Assembly (NCBI GenBank): GCA_036267875.1
Contig: DATAVE010000134.1
Coordinates: forward strand, 1 to 26,793
Direction of reading: 5' to 3'
Source: DASZTV01 sp036267875
GTDB taxonomy: Bacteria > Actinomycetota > Actinomycetes > JAFAQI01
DNA: 26,793 nucleotides
Shown here piece after piece: positions 1-8,959 of this stretch (position 1 is its first letter; each line of letters opens with the position of its first letter). The notes beneath the pieces were generated by a model, which was given only the letters and a program-made list of their open reading frames with translations, did not search any database and was not told the DNA's origin. The position numbers and the translations under genes are program-made.

Positions 1-1
1 C

Positions 2-1954
2 ACCTATCCGATCGTTCACACCAGCAAGGGCGATGAGACCCTCGCGGTGCCGGCGGGCACGCCCTGGTTTGCCGCGCCGTTCACCACGTGCAACAACGGC
101 CTCGCCTACCAGCCGGTCCAGGTCAGCCAGCTGCGGCCGACCCTGGCTGCCGCCCGCAAGGCGTTACAGATCCAGGAAGAGCCCGAGGAATACCCGGGTA
201 TCACGGTCAACCTGACCGCGGTGCGGCACTACCCGGAACCGGATGGTGCGTACGCCAGCTCGATGCTCGGCTACATCCACTCGATCAGCGCCGACCAGCT
301 CGCCAAGCTTCCCGAGAGTGAGCGGCAGGTCTACCAGGACGCTCAGGTCGGCGCGACGGGACTCGAGGCGGAGTACCAGAAGTATCTCGCCGGCAAGCCT
401 GGCGTGAAGGCGGTCAGCGTCGACCATCTCGGCGGCGTCCTCGGGACCGTCAAGAACACCCCGCCGATCGCCGGCGACGACGTCGTCACCAACCTTGACG
501 CAGGCGTGCAGTCGACTCTCGAGAAGCAACTGCAGAACGCGATCACTACAGCGCGGAGCTCCGGCTATACGGCTGACTATGCCGCCGGCGTGGTGCTGAA
601 TGCACGCAACGGTGGGGTCGTCGCCATGGCGAGCGAGCCGACCTATCCGCCGGACACCTTCGTGCCGACCGTCAAGTCGAAGGTTTACGAACGACTGCAG
701 CACGAGGAGGGAAACCCGCTCCTCGACAAGGCGTTCCAGAGTGCGAATCCGCCTGGATCGACGTTCAAGCTGATCTCCTCGTCGGGTCTGATCCATGACG
801 GAATGCTGAGTCCGGGCGCCTACTACGACTGCCCGACGAGCTTCCAGGGCCACACGAACTTCGAAGGTGAGGCCGGGCTCGGTCCGATCCCGCTGCGGAC
901 CGCGCTGATCGTCTCCTGCGACACCTTCTTCTACGTGCTCGGCGCGAACGACTGGTTGCGAGACAACTCCCTCGTGCTCGCGCACAAGAAGCCGATCGAG
1001 GGCGTCCAGGCCATTGCCCACGACTACGGAATCGGTGTGGCGCCAAACATCGACTTGCCGTCAGACGAGGTCACCGAAGGCCACATCGAGGACCGCAAGA
1101 ACGCCAGGATCGAGTGGCACGAGCTCAGGCACGACTACTGCCTCGGGGCGAAGAATCCCACGTTCACCGAAGAGCACCGAGTCTTCGACTCGTCGTACTG
1201 CAAGTCCGGCTACATCCTCGAGCAGGGTGACCAGGAGAACGAGGACATCGGTCAGGGTGCGGTGCTGGTCTCTCCACTTCAGCTTGCCGTCGCCTACGCG
1301 GCGATGGCGAACGGCGGGACGGTCTTCGAGCCGCGGATCGCGAAGGCGATCGTCAGCCCGACCGGCAAGCTGATCAAACGCATCAAAGCTCCGGTCCGCG
1401 ACCATGTGCCGCTGTCCCAGGCCGATCTCGACTACCTCCGTGACGCGTTCTACGGCGTCACCACCTCGACGTCACCGCCTGGCACCGCAGTCTCGGACTT
1501 CGTGGGTTTCCCGATGAGCAAGGTCCTGGTCGGCGGCAAGACCGGTACGGCTGAGCTGTCCGGCACCAGCGAGGACGGCTCGTGGTTCGTCTCGTTCGCG
1601 GGCCCGGCCGGCGGGAAGCCGCAGTTCGTCACCGTGATCGAGGTCGACAAGGCCGATCAGGGCGCGGTGAGCGCTGCGCCGTTCGCGCGGAACATGTGGG
1701 ACGCGATCTACGGCTTCGGTGGCAAGAAGGCGCTGTTCCCGGATGGCGTTCCGCCGGGGAAGCTGCCGAAGATCCAGATCGTCGAGGCCGGCCCGCATAA
1801 GAAGAAGTCCGGTACATCGACCACGCCGACACCCGGGTCGACCGCGACCTCGACGCCCGGGGCGACGTCCACGGCCAGTCCGCCGTCGACGACCACGTCC
1901 GCGCTTGGGCTCAACCCTGCGCTCGTGCCCGAGCGAAGAAGGCTCCTGCGATGA
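2..1954 (+). CDS. mrdA: Penicillin-binding protein 2 (class B transpeptidase), 5' truncated by window edge
   Basis: This is a D,D-transpeptidase that cross-links peptidoglycan during cell elongation, acting outside the membrane with the RodA glycosyltransferase encoded next. The frame is open back to base 2, so the N-terminal membrane anchor and part of the dimerisation domain lie outside the window. The three penicillin-binding motifs are visible: STFK with the catalytic serine at 758-769, SCD at 914-922 (the SxN motif with Asp in the last place), and KTG at 1538-1546. The C-terminus, after about 1795, is a Lys patch followed by a Thr/Ser/Pro/Gly-rich tail, probably disordered. The stop overlaps the rodA start as ATGA, so the two are translationally coupled. 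MreBCD genes would be expected just upstream but are not in view. Identity is firm; only the gene symbol is a naming choice. Confidence 0.95.
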   Translation, partial: TYPIVHTSKGDETLAVPAGTPWFAAPFTTCNNGLAYQPVQVSQLRPTLAAARKALQIQEEPEEYPGITVNLTAVRHYPEPDGAYASSMLGYIHSISADQLAKLPESERQVYQDAQVGATGLEAEYQKYLAGKPGVKAVSVDHLGGVLGTVKNTPPIAGDDVVTNLDAGVQSTLEKQLQNAITTARSSGYTADYAAGVVLNARNGGVVAMASEPTYPPDTFVPTVKSKVYERLQHEEGNPLLDKAFQSANPPGSTFKLISSSGLIHDGMLSPGAYYDCPTSFQGHTNFEGEAGLGPIPLRTALIVSCDTFFYVLGANDWLRDNSLVLAHKKPIEGVQAIAHDYGIGVAPNIDLPSDEVTEGHIEDRKNARIEWHELRHDYCLGAKNPTFTEEHRVFDSSYCKSGYILEQGDQENEDIGQGAVLVSPLQLAVAYAAMANGGTVFEPRIAKAIVSPTGKLIKRIKAPVRDHVPLSQADLDYLRDAFYGVTTSTSPPGTAVSDFVGFPMSKVLVGGKTGTAELSGTSEDGSWFVSFAGPAGGKPQFVTVIEVDKADQGAVSAAPFARNMWDAIYGFGGKKALFPDGVPPGKLPKIQIVEAGPHKKKSGTSTTPTPGSTATSTPGATSTASPPSTTTSALGLNPALVPERRRLLR

Positions 1955-3138
1955 GCGAGTGGTCCGGGTCCACGCGCTCGGCGCCGATCTCGCTGCGGCG
2001 GGAGACGTCGCTGCGTGCCCGGGCGATGGACCGTGACTCGTTCCTCCGCCAGCTCGACTGGGTGCTGGTCGCCGCTGTTACGGCGCTGTGCGTCCTGGGC
2101 TGCGCACTGGTGTGGGCGGCAACCAAGCCGCAGGGCGCCGGCGCGTCGTACCTGAAGAAGGACGTCCTCAACATCCTGCTCGGGCTCGGGCTCGCGACGC
2201 TGGCAGCCCTCGTCGACTACCGCACGTTGCGGGCATACACGCCCGTGCTGTACGGCGCCTCGATCCTCGGCCTGCTCGTCGTGCTCACGCCGTTAGGAAG
2301 CACGATCAACGGCGCGCACTCGTGGATCCGCGTTGGTGGTGGCTTCGAGATCCAGCCGTCGGAGTTTGCCAAGGTCGCGGTTGTGCTCGGCATCGCGATG
2401 CTGCTCGCAGAGAAACGCGAGAACCGCTCCGATCCGACTCACCAAGACATCTTCATGGCCCTTGGCCTCGCGGCCTTTCCGGTGCTGCTGATCCTTGCCC
2501 AGCCCGACGTCGGCTCGGTGATGGTCTTCATGACGATCATCTTCGGGATGATCGTGCTGTCCGGAATCCCCGGACGTTGGGTCGGCGGCATGCTCCTGCT
2601 GGCGGTCGTGGGCGCGGTCATCGTCGACCAGGCCCACCTGTTGCATCAGTACCAGCTCGCCCGGTTCGAGGCACTGTCGAAGTCCACCAGCTCCGCCGCG
2701 GCGCAGACCTTCAAGTACAACCAGCAGCAGGCGATCATCGGAATCGGCCACGGCGGCTGGCTCGGTCAAGGGCTCGGTCACGGGTCCCAGACCAACGGCC
2801 AGTTCGTACCAGAGCAGGAGACGGACTTCATCTTCTCCGTCGCCGGCGAGGAGCTTGGGCTGTTCGGTGCCGGCCTCGTCGTACTGCTGTCAGGCGTCGT
2901 GATGTGGCGCGCGCTGCGCATCGCGCGGTATGCCCAGGACCAGTTCGGGATGCTCGTCAGCGTCGGCATCGTTTGCTGGTTCGCGTTTCAGATCTTCGAG
3001 AACGTCGGGATGAACCTCGGCATCATGCCGATCACCGGTCTGCCGCTGCCATTCGTGTCCTACGGCGGTAGCTCGATGTTCGCCTCGATGATCGCGGTGG
3101 GTCTGCTGCAGAACGTCAGGGTCCGCTCGAATAGATAG
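1951..3138 (+). CDS. rodA: RodA, SEDS-family peptidoglycan glycosyltransferase
   Basis: This is a polytopic SEDS protein that polymerises lipid II into glycan strands with its cognate PBP2. The product has 395 residues, normal for the family, with many hydrophobic segments from about residue 37. The hallmark loop contains ETDFIFSVAGEE; its aspartate, D292, corresponds to the catalytic Asp of E. coli RodA (D262). The C-terminal signature LPFVSYGGSSM is also present. The ATG at 1951 overlaps the PBP2 stop. A second in-frame ATG at 2026 (MDRDSFLRQLDW) would remove a charged cytoplasmic tail and is a possible alternative start. FtsW is the other family member, but pairing with PBP2 rather than division genes favours RodA. 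Confidence 0.95.
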   Translation: MSEWSGSTRSAPISLRRETSLRARAMDRDSFLRQLDWVLVAAVTALCVLGCALVWAATKPQGAGASYLKKDVLNILLGLGLATLAALVDYRTLRAYTPVLYGASILGLLVVLTPLGSTINGAHSWIRVGGGFEIQPSEFAKVAVVLGIAMLLAEKRENRSDPTHQDIFMALGLAAFPVLLILAQPDVGSVMVFMTIIFGMIVLSGIPGRWVGGMLLLAVVGAVIVDQAHLLHQYQLARFEALSKSTSSAAAQTFKYNQQQAIIGIGHGGWLGQGLGHGSQTNGQFVPEQETDFIFSVAGEELGLFGAGLVVLLSGVVMWRALRIARYAQDQFGMLVSVGIVCWFAFQIFENVGMNLGIMPITGLPLPFVSYGGSSMFASMIAVGLLQNVRVRSNR

Positions 3139-3162
3139 GCCCGCCCACCCGCTTGCGATCCG

Positions 3163-3168
3163 TAGGCT
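3163..3168 (+). promoter_or_regulatory. Candidate leaderless -10 box before the radical SAM gene
   Basis: The hexamer TAGGCT fits the actinobacterial TANNNT -10 pattern. It ends seven bases before the ATG at 3176, so transcription would start at or next to the start codon. No Shine-Dalgarno sequence is visible in the 37-base gap after rodA, which supports leaderless translation. No convincing -35 box is seen. Confidence 0.45.
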
Positions 3169-3175
3169 GGTTGCA

Positions 3176-5098
3176 ATGACCGGGCAAAGCATCTTCGGGC
3201 GGCTCGAGCCGCTGCTGCCCACGGTGCGCAAGCCGGTGCAGTACGTCGGCGGCGAGTTGAACGCCGTCACGAAGGACTGGGAGTCCTGCAACGTTCGCTG
3301 GGCGCTGATGTATCCCGACGCGTACGAGGTAGGGCTGCCGAACCAGGGCGTGCAGATCCTCTACGAGCTGCTCAACGAGCGCGACGACGTCCTGGCGGAG
3401 CGCACCTACTCGGTCTGGCCCGACCTCGAAGCCGCGATGCGTGAGCACGGCATCCCGCAGTTCACGGTCGATGCGCATCGGCCCGTCGGGGACTTCGACC
3501 TGCTCGGGATGTCGTTCTCGACCGAGCTCGGCTACACCAACATGCTGACCGCGCTCGACCTCGCGGGCATTCCGCTGGCCGCCGTCGACCGCGGGCTCGA
3601 CGACCCGGTCGTCGTCGCCGGTGGACACGCGGCGTTCAACCCCGAGCCGATTGCTGCGTTCATCGACCTCGCTGTGCTCGGCGACGGTGAGCAGGCAGTC
3701 CTCGCGATCACCGACATCGTTCGTTCCTGGAAGTCCGAGGGCCGACCCGACGGTCGTGAAGGTCTGCTGCTGCGGCTTGCGATCAGCGGTGTCGGCTATG
3801 TCCCGGCGTTCTACGACGTGACGTATCTGCCGGACGGCCGGATCCAGCGGGTCGTGCCGAACCGACCCGGCGTGCCGTGGCGGGTCGCGAAGCAGACCGT
3901 CATGAACCTCGACGAGTGGCCGTACCCGAAGCAGCCGCTCGTGCCGCTCGCCGAGACCGTGCACGAGCGCTACAGCGTCGAGATCTTCCGAGGCTGCACC
4001 AGGGGCTGCCGCTTCTGCCAAGCCGGGATGATCACTCGCCCGGTGCGCGAGCGCTCGATCACGACCATCGGCGAGATGGTGCAGAAGGGTGTGGCGGCGA
4101 CCGGCTTCGACGAGGTCGGTCTGCTCTCACTGTCCAGCGCCGACCACAGCGAGATCGCCGAGGTCGCCAAGGGCCTCGCAGATGTCTACGAGGGCACGAA
4201 CGTCTCGCTCTCGCTGCCGTCGACCCGGGTCGATGCCTTCAACATCACGCTCGCCAACGAGCTCTCGCGCAACGGCCGGCGTACCGGCCTGACGTTCGCG
4301 CCTGAGGGTGGCAGCGAGCGGATGCGCAAGGTGATCAACAAGATGGTCACCGAGGAGGATCTGATCCGGACCGTCGCGACTGCGTACGGCAACGGCTGGC
4401 GTCAGGTGAAGCTCTACTTCATGTGCGGCCTGCCGACCGAGACCGACGAGGACGTCGTCGCGATCGCGGGCATGGCGGCGCGGGTGATCGAGACCGGGCG
4501 TACGGCGGCCGGTCGCAAGGACATCCGCTGCACAATCTCCATTGGTGGCTTCGTGCCTAAGCCGCACACCCCGTTCCAGTGGGCGCCGCAGCTCGACCAC
4601 GAGAGCGTCGATCGACGGCTGGCGGCGCTCAAGTCGGCGGTCGTCGCGGACAAGCAGTTCGGTCGCTCGATCGGCTTGCGTTACCACGACGGCCGGCCCT
4701 CGATCATCGAAGGAATGCTGTCGCGAGGCGACCGTCGCGTGGCCGGCGTGATCCGCAAGGTGTGGGAGAGCGGCGCGCGCTTCGACGGCTGGAGCGAGTA
4801 CTTCTCCTACGACGGTTGGGTCGCCGCCGCCAACGAGGTCTTCGCCGACTCGCCGGTGTCGCTCGACTGGTTCACGACCCGCGAACGCGACCTCACCGAG
4901 GTGCTGCCGTGGGACCACCTCGACTCGGGGTTGGACAAGGAGTGGCTCTGGCAGGACTGGCAGGACGCGATCTCCGAGGCTGAGGTCGAGGACTGCCGCT
5001 GGAGCCCCTGCTACGACTGCGGCGTCTGCCCGTCGATGGGCACCGAGAACCAGGTCGGCCCAACCGGCCGCAGTGTCCTGCCGCTCACTCCGGTCTGA
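3176..5098 (+). CDS. TIGR03960-type radical SAM protein with B12-binding-like N-terminus
   Basis: This is a radical SAM enzyme of 640 residues. The N-terminal third resembles a cobalamin-binding-like fold (for example VVVAGGHAAFNPEP). The radical SAM core starts at FRGCTRGCRFCQAG, with the 4Fe-4S ligands C274, C278 and C281 (CxxxCxxC). Near the C-terminus is a second cysteine cluster at residues 607, 612, 615 and 618, which could hold another metal centre. The family is found in many bacteria directly upstream of a DUF2344 protein, as here: the next gene starts on the last base of this stop (TGATG). Its reaction is not established to my knowledge; neighbours in RNA and ribosome metabolism make RNA or tRNA modification a reasonable guess only. 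Confidence 0.9.
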   Translation: MTGQSIFGRLEPLLPTVRKPVQYVGGELNAVTKDWESCNVRWALMYPDAYEVGLPNQGVQILYELLNERDDVLAERTYSVWPDLEAAMREHGIPQFTVDAHRPVGDFDLLGMSFSTELGYTNMLTALDLAGIPLAAVDRGLDDPVVVAGGHAAFNPEPIAAFIDLAVLGDGEQAVLAITDIVRSWKSEGRPDGREGLLLRLAISGVGYVPAFYDVTYLPDGRIQRVVPNRPGVPWRVAKQTVMNLDEWPYPKQPLVPLAETVHERYSVEIFRGCTRGCRFCQAGMITRPVRERSITTIGEMVQKGVAATGFDEVGLLSLSSADHSEIAEVAKGLADVYEGTNVSLSLPSTRVDAFNITLANELSRNGRRTGLTFAPEGGSERMRKVINKMVTEEDLIRTVATAYGNGWRQVKLYFMCGLPTETDEDVVAIAGMAARVIETGRTAAGRKDIRCTISIGGFVPKPHTPFQWAPQLDHESVDRRLAALKSAVVADKQFGRSIGLRYHDGRPSIIEGMLSRGDRRVAGVIRKVWESGARFDGWSEYFSYDGWVAAANEVFADSPVSLDWFTTRERDLTEVLPWDHLDSGLDKEWLWQDWQDAISEAEVEDCRWSPCYDCGVCPSMGTENQVGPTGRSVLPLTPV

Positions 5099-5850
5099 TG
5101 TCACGCCAGCCAGAAGGTCCGCCACCGCCGCCCGTCGTGCAGCGATTGCGAGTCCGCTATGCCAAGCGTGGCCGGCTGCGCTTCACCAGCCACCGTGACT
5201 TCGCCCGTGCCTTCGAGCGGTCGATCCATCGCTCCGGCCTCCCCATCGCCTTCAGCGCCGGCTTCAGCCCGCACCCCAAGATCTCCTACGCCGGTGCGGC
5301 GCCGACCGGAGTTGCCTCGGAGGCGGAGTACCTCGAGATCGGCCTGGCCGAGCAGCGTGACCCGATCGTCGTACGCACCGCCCTGGACGCGGCACTCCCG
5401 GTGGGACTCGACGTCCTCGATGTCGTGGAGGCAGTGCCGGGCACGCCGGCCCTCGCTGACCGCATCGAAGCCTCGTGGTGGCGGATCGTGTTCCCCGAGG
5501 TCGCTCCGGACGTCGCCGACGCGGCGCTGCAGACCTTCCTGGCAGCGGACAGCGTCATCGTCGATCGCCCGACCAAGGACGGCGTGAAGCCGGTCGATGC
5601 CCGGTCGGCAATCGTCAGCGCGGCGGTGCTCCCGCGCGAGTCGGCGGATTCTGATGTGGTCTGTGCGACACTTGACTTGGTCGTTCGGCACGCTAGTCCC
5701 GCTGTTCGACCCGACGACGTAGTGACAGCACTGAGACGAGCTGCCGGACTGTCGACGCCTGTCATCCCTGTGGTGACGAGGCTGGCGCAGGGCCTGCTCG
5801 ACGCAGAGTTGTCCCAGGACGACGGGCCTTTGACAGACCCACTGTCCTGA
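5098..5850 (+). CDS. TIGR03936 / DUF2344 radical-SAM-associated protein
   Basis: A 250-residue protein whose N-terminal region carries the DUF2344 signature: YAKRGRLRFTSHRDFARAFE, then SGLPIAFSAGFSPHPKISY. In many genomes it is the fixed partner of the TIGR03960 radical SAM protein, sometimes fused to it. Here the ATG shares one base with the upstream stop, so the two are surely co-translated. Some members sit close to RNase E and ribosomal protein genes, as this one does. The function is unknown; a substrate-binding subunit for the radical SAM enzyme is an inference from the obligate pairing. No signal peptide or membrane segment is visible. Confidence 0.88.
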   Translation: MSRQPEGPPPPPVVQRLRVRYAKRGRLRFTSHRDFARAFERSIHRSGLPIAFSAGFSPHPKISYAGAAPTGVASEAEYLEIGLAEQRDPIVVRTALDAALPVGLDVLDVVEAVPGTPALADRIEASWWRIVFPEVAPDVADAALQTFLAADSVIVDRPTKDGVKPVDARSAIVSAAVLPRESADSDVVCATLDLVVRHASPAVRPDDVVTALRRAAGLSTPVIPVVTRLAQGLLDAELSQDDGPLTDPLS

Positions 5851-5923
5851 CGACCTCGCTCCCGAGCGGGGTGCCAACGCCCAACCGGGCCTAGGCGCTC
5901 CCGGGGGCCGACAGGAGAGACAC

Positions 5924-8278
5924 GTGCTCGATGACGAGCGCAGTAACGACACCACCAGCAACGCCGGCGATGTGACCGAGTCGGCGGCGCCTCCTAAGCG
6001 CCGCGCGGCGCGTCGGCCCGCCGGCCCGCCGACGCCGAGCGTCGAGGCGCCCCCCGCGACTAGTGAGCCTGCGGCCTCCCCAGACGATGCTCCCGCTCCG
6101 GTGAAGCGCACCCGCAAGAAGGCGGTCGCTCCGGCTGCCGCCGCAGATGCCTCGGGTGCAGCTGCCACTGACGCACCCGCTCCTGCCCGCCGCAAGCGCA
6201 CCTCGAGCGCGGCGAGCAAGGAAGCCGACGCCGCTCCCGGCGCAGACGGCGGCGCACCGACCGCCGTGATGACGACTCCCCCCCCGCCGGTCGTGCTGTT
6301 CCAGGCACCGACGGCCGCGCCTGCTCCGGCACGCCGCCGGCCGCCCCGAGTCGATCAGGACGCCGAGCCGCCCAGCGAGCCTGCTGGCAGCACCGGGCCT
6401 GAGACCGACGCTGACTCCGACGACGATGACGCCCCGCGCACCGCTCGACGTCGCCGTGGCCGCCGTGGCCGTGGTGGTCAACGCGCACCCGGCGAGGGCG
6501 GTGGCTCCGATGACGAGTCGACGACCGACGCCGAGGACGAAGCGCAGTCAGCTGATGCCGGCGACTCCGGTCCCGATGACGGCGACGACGAAGGCGGCAC
6601 GGGTACTCATCGCCGCAGGCGTCGCCGGCGCACCGGTGGCGGCGTAGATGGCGAGGCATCTCCCGATGACCCGCCGAACACCGTGGTCCACGTCCGCGAC
6701 CCGCGTGACACGCGACAGGCGAGCGAAGACAGCGTCCGCGGGGTCAAGGGCTCAACGCGGATCGAGGCGAAGCGGCAGCGTCGTCGCGACGGCCGGGAGA
6801 CCCAGCGCCGACGCCCATCGATCATCACCGAGGCCGAGTTCCTCGCCCGCCGTGAGGCTGTCGACCGCGTCATGGTCGTCAAGCAAGGTGAGGACCGTAC
6901 CCAGATCGCCGTACTCGAAGACGGCGTCCTCGTCGAGCACTACGTCACGCGCAAGCACGCTTCCGCGATGGTCGGCAACGTCTACCTCGGCAAGGTGCAG
7001 AACGTCCTGCCGAGCATGGAAGCGGCGTTCGTCGACATCGGCCGCGGCCGAAACGCGGTGCTGTACGCCGGTGAGGTCAACTACGACGCGAGTGCGCTGG
7101 AAGGCGGCGCTCCGCGCATCGAGCAGGCGCTCAAGAGCGGCCAGTCGGTGCTGGTCCAGGTCACGAAGGACCCGATCGGCCAGAAGGGCGCCCGGCTCAC
7201 GAGCCAGGTCAGCCTGCCGGGTCGCTACATGGTCTACGTGCCCGACGGCAAGCTGTCCGGGATCAGCCGAAAGCTGCCCGATACCGAGCGCACCCGCCTG
7301 AAGTCGATCCTCAAGCGGCTAATGCCCGAGGACGCGGGCGTGATCATCCGGACCGCGGCGGAGGGCGCCTCCGAGGAGGCCCTCGAGCGCGACCTCAACC
7401 GGTTGAAGGCGCAGTGGGACGACATCGCCAAGAAGATCGACAGCGCGGCTGCGCCGAGCATGATCTACGGCGAGCCCGACCTGGTGATCCGCGTCGTCCG
7501 CGACATCTTCAACGAGGACTTCACCTCACTCGTCGTCCAGGGCGCCGACGAGTGGGAGACGATCGACAACTACGTCCGTTGGGTTGCTCCCGACCTGGCC
7601 GAGCGCACCAAGCGCTGGACCGAGGACGAGGACGCGTTCTCCTCCTATCGGGTGGACGAGCAGCTGGCGAAGGCGCTGGACCGCAAGGTCTGGCTGCCCA
7701 GCGGTGGCTACCTCGTGATCGACCACACCGAGGCGATGTACGTCGTCGACGTCAACACCGGGAAGTTCACCGGCAAGGGCGGCAACCTCGAAGAGACCGT
7801 CACCAAGAACAACCTCGAGGCAGCTGAGGAGATCGTGCGTCAGCTCCGGCTGCGCGACCTCGGCGGGATCATCGTCATCGACTTCATCGACATGGTGCTC
7901 GAGAGCAACCGCGACCTGGTGCTTCGCCGCTTGGTCGAGTGCCTCGGTCGCGACCGCACCCGTCATCAGGTTGCCGAGGTCACCTCTCTCGGGCTCGTGC
8001 AGATGACCCGCAAGCGGGTCGGCGAGGGCCTGCTCGAGTCCTTCAGCGAGACCTGCAAGGAGTGCGGCGGAAGCGGTGTGATCCTGACGCAGGACCCGGT
8101 GGCGCAGAAGCGGCCCCCGAAGCCCAAACGGAACAAGTCGGGTGACCACCAGCACAGTGGCCACGCTCACGCCAAGGGTGGCAAGGGCGACAAGGCCAGT
8201 GCAGCGAAGCCTGATGAGGCTCCCGCGACAGCTTCGGAGACCCCAGCCGAGCCGGTTGCGGTAGCCGCCGAGGTTTGA
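5924..8278 (+). CDS. rne: Ribonuclease E/G with long disordered N-terminal extension
   Basis: Endoribonuclease for mRNA decay and rRNA/tRNA processing, 784 residues. Residues 1 to about 300 are low-complexity, rich in Ala/Pro/Asp and Arg patches, typical of the actinobacterial enzyme where scaffold tails flank a central core. The core begins near ITEAEFLARREAVDRVMVV and includes the S1-like region (VGNVYLGKVQNVLPSMEAAF). The catalytic metal site is visible as D609 in VVDVNTG and the aspartates of the VIDFIDM motif at 653-656. The Zn-link cysteines C711 and C714 lie in CKECGGSG. The tail is Lys/His-rich. The GTG start is chosen because AGGAGA at 5913-5918 sits five bases upstream. An eight-C run inside the extension (about 6278-6285) encodes a poly-Pro stretch. 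Confidence 0.95.
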   Translation: MLDDERSNDTTSNAGDVTESAAPPKRRAARRPAGPPTPSVEAPPATSEPAASPDDAPAPVKRTRKKAVAPAAAADASGAAATDAPAPARRKRTSSAASKEADAAPGADGGAPTAVMTTPPPPVVLFQAPTAAPAPARRRPPRVDQDAEPPSEPAGSTGPETDADSDDDDAPRTARRRRGRRGRGGQRAPGEGGGSDDESTTDAEDEAQSADAGDSGPDDGDDEGGTGTHRRRRRRRTGGGVDGEASPDDPPNTVVHVRDPRDTRQASEDSVRGVKGSTRIEAKRQRRRDGRETQRRRPSIITEAEFLARREAVDRVMVVKQGEDRTQIAVLEDGVLVEHYVTRKHASAMVGNVYLGKVQNVLPSMEAAFVDIGRGRNAVLYAGEVNYDASALEGGAPRIEQALKSGQSVLVQVTKDPIGQKGARLTSQVSLPGRYMVYVPDGKLSGISRKLPDTERTRLKSILKRLMPEDAGVIIRTAAEGASEEALERDLNRLKAQWDDIAKKIDSAAAPSMIYGEPDLVIRVVRDIFNEDFTSLVVQGADEWETIDNYVRWVAPDLAERTKRWTEDEDAFSSYRVDEQLAKALDRKVWLPSGGYLVIDHTEAMYVVDVNTGKFTGKGGNLEETVTKNNLEAAEEIVRQLRLRDLGGIIVIDFIDMVLESNRDLVLRRLVECLGRDRTRHQVAEVTSLGLVQMTRKRVGEGLLESFSETCKECGGSGVILTQDPVAQKRPPKPKRNKSGDHQHSGHAHAKGGKGDKASAAKPDEAPATASETPAEPVAVAAEV

Positions 8279-8304
8279 TCCGGCCCCCTGCCGGTCCGTA
8301 CACT
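8275..8304 (+). promoter_or_regulatory. Candidate rplU-rpmA promoter overlapping the rne stop
   Basis: TTGATC at 8275-8280 and TACACT at 8299-8304 are separated by 18 bases, a good fit to a housekeeping sigma promoter. Predicted transcription start is near 8311, leaving about 48 bases of leader before the GTG of rplU. This would uncouple ribosomal protein expression from rne. Confidence 0.55.
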
Positions 8305-8311
8305 CGACCGC

Positions 8312-8335
8312 TGGCCCGCGCGAGCGATGCGGCCA
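8312..8335 (+). promoter_or_regulatory. Hairpin in the predicted rplU leader
   Basis: TGGCC at 8312-8316 pairs with GGCCA at 8331-8335 around a 14-base loop, just upstream of the AGGAG at 8347-8351. L21 operons in other bacteria are autoregulated through leaders; I do not recognise this one as a known leader family, so a role is inference. Confidence 0.3.
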
Positions 8336-8358
8336 CTGACAATCTGAGGAGTTCCACG

Positions 8359-8676
8359 GTGTACGCGATCGTCCGCAGCGGCGGCCACCAGCACAAGGTC
8401 GCCGTCGGTGACACGCTCACGGTCGACAAGATCGCGAGCGCGCCCGGTGAGTCCGTGAAGCTGCCTGCCGTCCTCCTCGTCGACGACTCCGGCGCGGTGA
8501 CCGCTGACGCGGCAACGCTCGCGAAGACATCCGTCACTGCCGAGATCGTCGAGGCCATCAAGGGCCCGAAGATCAACATCCACTTGTTCAAGAACAAGTC
8601 CGGCTACCACCGCCGTCAGGGCTTCCGTGCCCAGCTGACGACGATTCGGGTCACCGGCATCGAGACCGGAAAGTAG
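8359..8676 (+). CDS. rplU: 50S ribosomal protein L21
   Basis: Structural protein of the large ribosomal subunit that binds 23S rRNA. The product of 105 residues begins VYAIVRSGGHQHKVAVGD and ends in the conserved KNKSGYHRRQGFR...TTIRVTGI region. The frame is open further upstream to an ATG at 8275, but the GTG at 8359 is chosen: AGGAG at 8347-8351 lies seven bases before it, L21 proteins start at exactly this YAIV motif, and 8275 falls inside the rne stop and the promoter. The stop TAG is part of the GGAGG ribosome-binding site of rpmA. Confidence 0.97.
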   Translation: MYAIVRSGGHQHKVAVGDTLTVDKIASAPGESVKLPAVLLVDDSGAVTADAATLAKTSVTAEIVEAIKGPKINIHLFKNKSGYHRRQGFRAQLTTIRVTGIETGK

Positions 8677-8686
8677 GAGGCGCGCG

Positions 8687-8944
8687 ATGGCACACAAGAA
8701 GGGTGCGTCTTCCAGCCGTAACGGGCGGGACTCCAACGCTCAGTACCTCGGCGTAAAGCGCTTCGGTGGCCAGGTCGTCAACGCCGGCGAGATCCTGGTT
8801 CGCCAGCGTGGTACGCACTTCCACCCCGGCGACAATGTCGGCCGCGGTGGGGACGACACGTTGTTCGCGCTCGCGGCGGGTGCCGTTGAGTTCGGTCACA
8901 AGCGCGGTCGCCGCGTCGTGAACGTCACCACCGCCGCCGAGTAG
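8687..8944 (+). CDS. rpmA: 50S ribosomal protein L27
   Basis: Large-subunit protein near the peptidyl transferase centre, 85 residues. It starts MAHKKGASSSRNGRDSNAQY and contains RQRGTHFHPGDNVGRGGDDT, both diagnostic. The N-terminus begins directly as mature MAHKKG, so it lacks the cleaved leader found in Firmicutes. The ribosome-binding site GGAGG at 8676-8680 overlaps the rplU stop codon, tying the two together. The gene ends in two tandem TAG codons (8942-8947), then obg follows after 15 bases. Confidence 0.97.
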   Translation: MAHKKGASSSRNGRDSNAQYLGVKRFGGQVVNAGEILVRQRGTHFHPGDNVGRGGDDTLFALAAGAVEFGHKRGRRVVNVTTAAE

Positions 8945-8959
8945 TAGGTAGGTCGCGGC

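Noticed and set aside
164..1021. Long minus-strand open frames over PBP2 and other core genes (also 3116-4021, 4127-5125, 5101-6219, 9557-10327, 11585-12841, 15752-16978)
   Set aside because: They are antisense to genes with clear motifs, a usual artefact of high GC content; none shows a recognisable domain.
5851..5923. Possible terminator between the DUF2344 gene and rne
   Set aside because: Only a four-pair stem (CGCT/AGCG at about 5857-5868) without a T run is visible, too weak to call.
8275..8358. Longer reading of L21 from ATG 8275
   Set aside because: It lies in the rne stop and promoter, has no ribosome-binding site, and adds a non-conserved N-terminus; GTG 8359 has AGGAG and the family start.
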